NCBI GenBank assembly: GCA_934433135.1
Contig: CAKRZO010000006.1
Coordinates: 1 to 64,000 of the forward strand
DNA length: 64,000 nucleotides
Reading direction: 5' to 3'
Source: an uncultured Acetatifactor sp.
Lineage (GTDB): Bacteria; Bacillota; Clostridia; Lachnospirales; Lachnospiraceae
Shown here: in pieces, positions 60,202-64,000 of the stretch
Layout of the letters: each line of letters begins with the position of its first letter
How positions within the stretch are numbered: the first letter of the stretch is position 1
Translations under genes and position numbers: made by a program
Notes under the pieces: model-generated
Told to the model about the DNA's origin: nothing
Database searches by the model: none
Seen by the model: only the letters and a program-made list of their open reading frames with translations

Positions 60202-61016
60202 GCTTCCTCTCCGCGGTACATAGTGCTCTCGTGCCCTGCACTTTCATGCCCGGTACTTTCTGTCGGCATCCTTTTGGAATCATCCTTCTCTGTGCCCGGG
60301 CAGCCATCCTGTAAAACTTTCTGCATGGCATTGTCATCGCCGGCAAAAATCAGTTCAAACAGGCTCTGCGCAAAAAGTTCATGCATTTCCGGCAGCGGAT
60401 GATTGATCCGGTTGACCAGGAGTTTGGTAATATCCTGCGTCTTGGCAAGCTCTTTCCATTTCCGATAGCAATCACAGACCGGAACCTTCATTTCCTCTGC
60501 CAGCTTTACAGCGGCTTCCATATAAAGATCCATCCTTCCGCCGTTCTGGTATCCGGCAGTAACACCGGCATAATCAAAGTAGCACTTTTCTGTATCTTCC
60601 GCCACATAGGTATTGAGCATATTCGGCGTCATAAAAATGACATCCGAACCGCTTTTAAGTCCCTTTGAAAAAATCAACCTAAGCGCAGACAGATAAGTTT
60701 CCAATTCTCCATTCACGTCATTTAAGCCGAAACATACGATGATCAGATCCGGCTGATGAATCAGCACCTGCCTGTCCATTCTTTCCACCGAACCCTCTGC
60801 CGTAATCCCTCCGATTCCCGCATCAATCACATTCACCGGGACATAATCCCGCACCTGATTGATCTTCTTTTTCAACCGGTTCCAGTAAACGGTCTCATAA
60901 TTGATCTCATTTAACAGTGCTCCATGGGTTACGCTGTCACCGAATGCAACAATGGTAATCGGTCCTTCCTTTATCAGTCCGTTATAATCCAGATTGATTT
61001 TGTCTCTTATATGCAT
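60198..61016 (-). CDS. SGNH/GDSL-family hydrolase
   Basis: About 272 residues. Block I is AFGDSVTHGALL with the catalytic Ser, block II is AGIGGITAEGS with Gly, block III is FGLNDVNGE with Asn, and block V is INHPLPEMH, which supplies the His two residues before Pro. The family hydrolyses esters such as acetyl groups on glycans. The last 45 residues are hydrophilic, low in complexity (two GHES copies), and probably disordered. Start ATG at 61016; a TTG two codons earlier is also close to GGAG. No signal peptide. Confidence 0.85.
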   Translation of the reverse strand: MHIRDKINLDYNGLIKEGPITIVAFGDSVTHGALLNEINYETVYWNRLKKKINQVRDYVPVNVIDAGIGGITAEGSVERMDRQVLIHQPDLIIVCFGLNDVNGELETYLSALRLIFSKGLKSGSDVIFMTPNMLNTYVAEDTEKCYFDYAGVTAGYQNGGRMDLYMEAAVKLAEEMKVPVCDCYRKWKELAKTQDITKLLVNRINHPLPEMHELFAQSLFELIFAGDDNAMQKVLQDGCPGTEKDDSKRMPTESTGHESAGHESTMYRGEEA

Positions 61017-61102
61017 TTTCAAACTACTCCTTCCTCTTTGCTTGCGGTAAACTAATTATAACAAAGTTAAAGTATTTTTGCACTTTTTTTTTACAGAATG
61101 AG

Positions 61103-62044
61103 TCACTTTGAAAAAACAGGGGAATTCTTCATATTCATCAGAAAGTTTTCATTCATTTTTCCATATAATTTACAACATCTTATACCAGCACCATATATCT
61201 GTGGAAATTCAGGTACATTGAACCTTATATCGCTTGCCATTTTTTCGCGAAGCATATCCACCAGTACACTGTTATTATTTAAAAGTCCGCCTGACAATAC
61301 TACATTTTGATTGCAATTATATGTCTTTAAGGTATAATTCAGCAGTTCTGTTATTTTATCTGTATATTGGTTCAAAATAGAATACGCTTTTTTATCTCCC
61401 TTATGATATGCTTCAAATACTATTGGCGCAAAAGAAGCTATATAACTATCACCTCCTGCATATATTTTATCAATACTTTTCCATACCTTTGTTCCAAGCT
61501 TCTGTGTAACCAACGATGTAAGCTGCGTTTTTTCTCCAAAGCCATCTTGTTCTGCCAAAGCTGCCCTAATTGCTTCACGCCCAAGTCCATATCCTCCACT
61601 GATATCATCCATGAGATATCCCCAACCTCCGACCCTGTACATTTGACCGTTAACACTTGCATATATTACAAATCCTGTACCACATATAACAGCCGCACAA
61701 TTTCCCTCAATTTCCGTACTGGATATCACATTACAGATATCACTATTTACAGTAATATTCAGATAGGGGTAGGCATTCTTTAAAAAATTAACTATTTTTG
61801 TCGCATTATCACCGGACATGCAACCCGCAATACCTGCAAAAATTCCATCCACATTCGGAGAAATTTCAAACAATCCATTTAATCCGGACTGTATTATTTT
61901 GCAGGTTCTATCCAACCCGCAAACGTTCGGATTACATCCTTCCAGAATAATCCGTTTTAATACATTACCCTCCTCTGTAAACAATAAAAAATCCGTTTTG
62001 GTTGCGCCGCCATCTATACCGATCATAGTCCTGTCTTTATGCAT
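61103..62044 (-). CDS. BadF/NAGK-type kinase, probable N-acetylhexosamine kinase
   Basis: A 313-residue ASKHA-fold kinase. The phosphate-1 loop is GIDGGATKTDFLLF, a second region is AVICGTGFVIYAS, and GGWGYLMDDISGGYGLGREAIRAAL is the family signature shared with N-acetylglucosamine kinase. Its start overlaps the murQ stop (ATGCATAA, 8 bases), so it is co-translated with the MurNAc-6-P etherase. It likely phosphorylates GlcNAc or MurNAc released during wall recycling. The sequence is AT-richer than genes before 60000. Confidence 0.85.
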   Translation of the reverse strand: MHKDRTMIGIDGGATKTDFLLFTEEGNVLKRIILEGCNPNVCGLDRTCKIIQSGLNGLFEISPNVDGIFAGIAGCMSGDNATKIVNFLKNAYPYLNITVNSDICNVISSTEIEGNCAAVICGTGFVIYASVNGQMYRVGGWGYLMDDISGGYGLGREAIRAALAEQDGFGEKTQLTSLVTQKLGTKVWKSIDKIYAGGDSYIASFAPIVFEAYHKGDKKAYSILNQYTDKITELLNYTLKTYNCNQNVVLSGGLLNNNSVLVDMLREKMASDIRFNVPEFPQIYGAGIRCCKLYGKMNENFLMNMKNSPVFSK

Positions 62045-62855
62045 GCTTTTTCCCCCATGCCTGCATGACATTTTTTATAACCCATCCGTTGTCTTCTAAA
62101 AGGATTGCAGATTCCCCTTCCGTCACATCCAGCAAGGAACAAACAATATTAATCATACGTTTACGGAGTTTTATATTAGAAGGTTTCAGATTAATCATAA
62201 CATTTTCATATACCTTGCCGGTCTTAATCATGGCACACGTAGATAACATATTCAACACAAGTTTCTGTGCAGTACCGGCCTTCATACGTGTAGATCCCTG
62301 AATCACCTCAGCTCCGGTATCTGTCACAATTTCAATGTCAGCCAAAGTCCCAATCAAACTTCCCGCATTGCTGCTTAAAGATACCGTACGGCACCCATGT
62401 CCCTTGGCCTCCTTAATAGCCCCTACCACATATGCCGCTCCGCCGGAAGCAGATATTCCACAGATCACATCATTCTCTGTGATATTCTTTGCTCGCAGAT
62501 CTTCTCTTCCCTTATCTTCAAAATCCTCCTGATTTTCACTTGCTCTGGTAAGCGTCTTCTCACCTCCCGCAATAATGGCGCAAACCGTATCATAATCCAC
62601 GCCAAAGGTAGGAGGGCACTCTGCCGCATCCATAACCGCAAGCCTTCCAGAGGTTCCTGCTCCGATATAAATCAATCTGCCTCCCTTTGCAATTGCAGAT
62701 GAAATAACATTCACTGCATCTGCGATAGCAGGCATCGCCTCATTCACGGCTTTCACTGCATTATAATTTTCTTCATTAATAATTTTTAGCATGGACATCG
62801 TATCCATCCTGTCAATATGCATTGAATTTTGATTTCTCTCCTCAGTTTTCAACAT
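62037..62855 (-). CDS. murQ: N-acetylmuramic acid 6-phosphate etherase
   Basis: Cleaves the lactyl ether of MurNAc-6-P to give GlcNAc-6-P. 272 residues, slightly shorter than the usual 295-300 because the C-terminal end is trimmed. SIS-fold signatures are LIYIGAGTSGRLAVMDAAECPPTFG with the catalytic Glu, ICGISASGGAAYVVGA, and VIQGSTRMKAGTAQKLVLNML. AAAGGAG lies 9 bases before the ATG. It overlaps the upstream glycosidase-like gene by 14 bases and the downstream kinase by 8 bases, so it forms a tight operon. Confidence 0.94.
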   Translation of the reverse strand: MLKTEERNQNSMHIDRMDTMSMLKIINEENYNAVKAVNEAMPAIADAVNVISSAIAKGGRLIYIGAGTSGRLAVMDAAECPPTFGVDYDTVCAIIAGGEKTLTRASENQEDFEDKGREDLRAKNITENDVICGISASGGAAYVVGAIKEAKGHGCRTVSLSSNAGSLIGTLADIEIVTDTGAEVIQGSTRMKAGTAQKLVLNMLSTCAMIKTGKVYENVMINLKPSNIKLRKRMINIVCSLLDVTEGESAILLEDNGWVIKNVMQAWGKKHA

Positions 62856-64000
62856 TTGCTTCTTCTCCTTTCAGCCAAAACATTTTTGTCTCGCCTTTTG
62901 TTATTTCGAACAGAATCTCAGAAACATGGCATCCATAATATTTCTCTTCGTATAATTCATATGGACTGCATTCTTTAGGAAATTTTATGGTTACATGCCC
63001 AGAGTATGCACCATGGATTGTCACAAAATTTTTGTTTCCATAAAATACATGTCCACCTTCTTCCCAAATATGACACCCCGCAGCTCTTGCGACTTCTCTG
63101 AAAAAATCAGCGGTTATATACTTTGCGCCACAATAAACCGAAGTGTATTTCCCCATCTCCTTAACAGAAACAGCAGGAAGCTTATTCCATACAAATCGTC
63201 CGAGTAGTACTGCATCAGGATCATTCGGATAGATGACCGGATACAAATATGATCTTGGCATGCCCAAGGGAACAAACCCTGCACTGCCTTTTCTTTGCTT
63301 CCGGAACGAACCAAAGATCTTATCCTTTTCCAAATTATCTACAATCTTATGTGCTCCTTTTATTACCTTAAACATCGGACTATGTTTTTCCATAAGCACC
63401 GCACATTGTATTCCTGTCAAATCCGCTACATTGGAAACATCAACAATTTTCTCCCTATCCGGATTCATCAAACCATTCGCATACATAAATAATGCAGTTG
63501 CATTATTCTTTGCAAGCTTTCTTTTGATCACTTCGCGCTCACTATCTGACAGGTAAAAGCAATTTAAAAATACATACAACTTATAATCCGGCATATCCTC
63601 TCTCGCCAGGTCATCATGATAGTAACTGTCAACAGGAGCACCTATATTTGCAATCTCGTAATTCCTTATATTCTGAATCACATCATTGCTGCTTTGCATA
63701 GATACAACGTGCACGCTTTCTTCATCATAAATGAATGCTATCTCGTTTTCTTTGTGCCTGTTCTGATCATAAGCCAATCTCGCAATCCTCTGTTGCTTCT
63801 CAAAAAGCTGGTAGACCTCCGGTAATTTGTATCTACCGCCGCCGATATGTTGATCGAACCACCATCCTTGTAAATCCTCACATATATTTCTTCCAAAATC
63901 CCTCTTAAGCACATTAACAGTGTCTTCCATAGTGAACATCTCAACCATTTCAGCAAAATATGAATTTTCCATATGAGTTCTGGTATCATCTTCCACTATA
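62842..64000 (-). CDS. Glycoside-hydrolase-like protein, C-terminal part (5' end outside window)
   Basis: The frame is open to the window edge; the visible 385 residues are the C-terminal part. LQGWWFDQHIGGGRYKLPEV resembles the late strand of a clan A glycosidase barrel. It is followed by a Rossmann-like segment (ENEIAFIYDEESVHVVSMQS ... YKLYVFLNCFYLSDSEREVI) as in GH42-type trimerisation domains, and a beta-rich tail. The family is not certain. Overlap with murQ suggests release of amino sugars from glycans, before the kinase and etherase steps. AT-rich. Confidence 0.6.
   Translation of the reverse strand, partial: IVEDDTRTHMENSYFAEMVEMFTMEDTVNVLKRDFGRNICEDLQGWWFDQHIGGGRYKLPEVYQLFEKQQRIARLAYDQNRHKENEIAFIYDEESVHVVSMQSSNDVIQNIRNYEIANIGAPVDSYYHDDLAREDMPDYKLYVFLNCFYLSDSEREVIKRKLAKNNATALFMYANGLMNPDREKIVDVSNVADLTGIQCAVLMEKHSPMFKVIKGAHKIVDNLEKDKIFGSFRKQRKGSAGFVPLGMPRSYLYPVIYPNDPDAVLLGRFVWNKLPAVSVKEMGKYTSVYCGAKYITADFFREVARAAGCHIWEEGGHVFYGNKNFVTIHGAYSGHVTIKFPKECSPYELYEEKYYGCHVSEILFEITKGETKMFWLKGEEANVEN

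Overview
The window looks like a chromosomal segment of a spore-forming, low-to-mid GC Clostridium-type Bacillota, most likely a gut Lachnospiraceae. The basis is gene content (SpoIIID, SpoVT, a DUF3794/LysM spore-coat-type protein, an ECF vitamin transporter, AsnA, PyrK/PyrD type B, a T-box in front of ileS), AGGAGG-type ribosome binding sites and consensus TTGACA/TATAAT promoters. This is inferred from reading the sequence; no database search was run. Most genes lie on the minus strand.

Layout. 1-1450: an AT-rich minus-strand group (start of a GrpB-family gene, a small pyrophosphatase-like ORF, Nudix, HD hydrolase). 1593-5214: guaA, divergent from an ECF substrate-binding subunit overlapping a pyridoxal-type kinase. 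5505-10249: a three-gene DNA-repair-like operon (radical SAM, its TIGR03915 partner, a nuclease-helicase fusion) behind a promoter carrying two LexA-like palindromes. 10337-17485: asnA, two tandem Hsp20 genes, a polysaccharide deacetylase, an aldose epimerase, cyclophilin, a serine beta-lactamase-like hydrolase and spoIIID. 17665-24705: a DUF5688 protein, a small HTH, an NlpC/P60 hydrolase, asnS, a lipoprotein PPIase and cardiolipin synthase. 24706-25273: a gene-free block of nested palindromes. 25274-29598: a creatinase-like M24 protein, an ASRT-like protein and a creatininase, with two AraC regulators. 29798-39711: a small membrane protein, ispE-gntR-(small)-murI-DUF1934, a spore-coat-type gene, and the pyrimidine operon pyrC-(NTP pyrophosphatase)-pyrK-pyrD. 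39999-46600: plsC, ddl-murF, an amidohydrolase, a degenerate M23 protein and an SseB-like protein. 46735-57543: an aconitase-family hydratase, glgP, ileS with a T-box, pncB and spoVT. 57668-64000: an arabinose/fucose isomerase-like enzyme with a divergent AraC regulator, an SGNH hydrolase, then an AT-rich amino-sugar group (BadF-type kinase, murQ, a partial glycosidase-like gene).

System-level points. (i) The radical SAM / TIGR03915 / nuclease-helicase operon appears to be under SOS control. (ii) The M24 protein lacks expected metal ligands, like creatinase, and is followed by ASRT and creatininase genes, suggesting an uncharacterised amidine or amide catabolic pathway. (iii) Several families of palindromic intergenic repeats recur. 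One roughly 125-bp family ends exactly at the ribosome binding site of ddl and of the sseB-like gene. (iv) A long palindrome overlaps the predicted ispE promoter, and a bulged hairpin sits in the predicted pncB leader; both are candidate regulatory sites. No tRNA, rRNA, CRISPR array, transposase or phage gene was seen.
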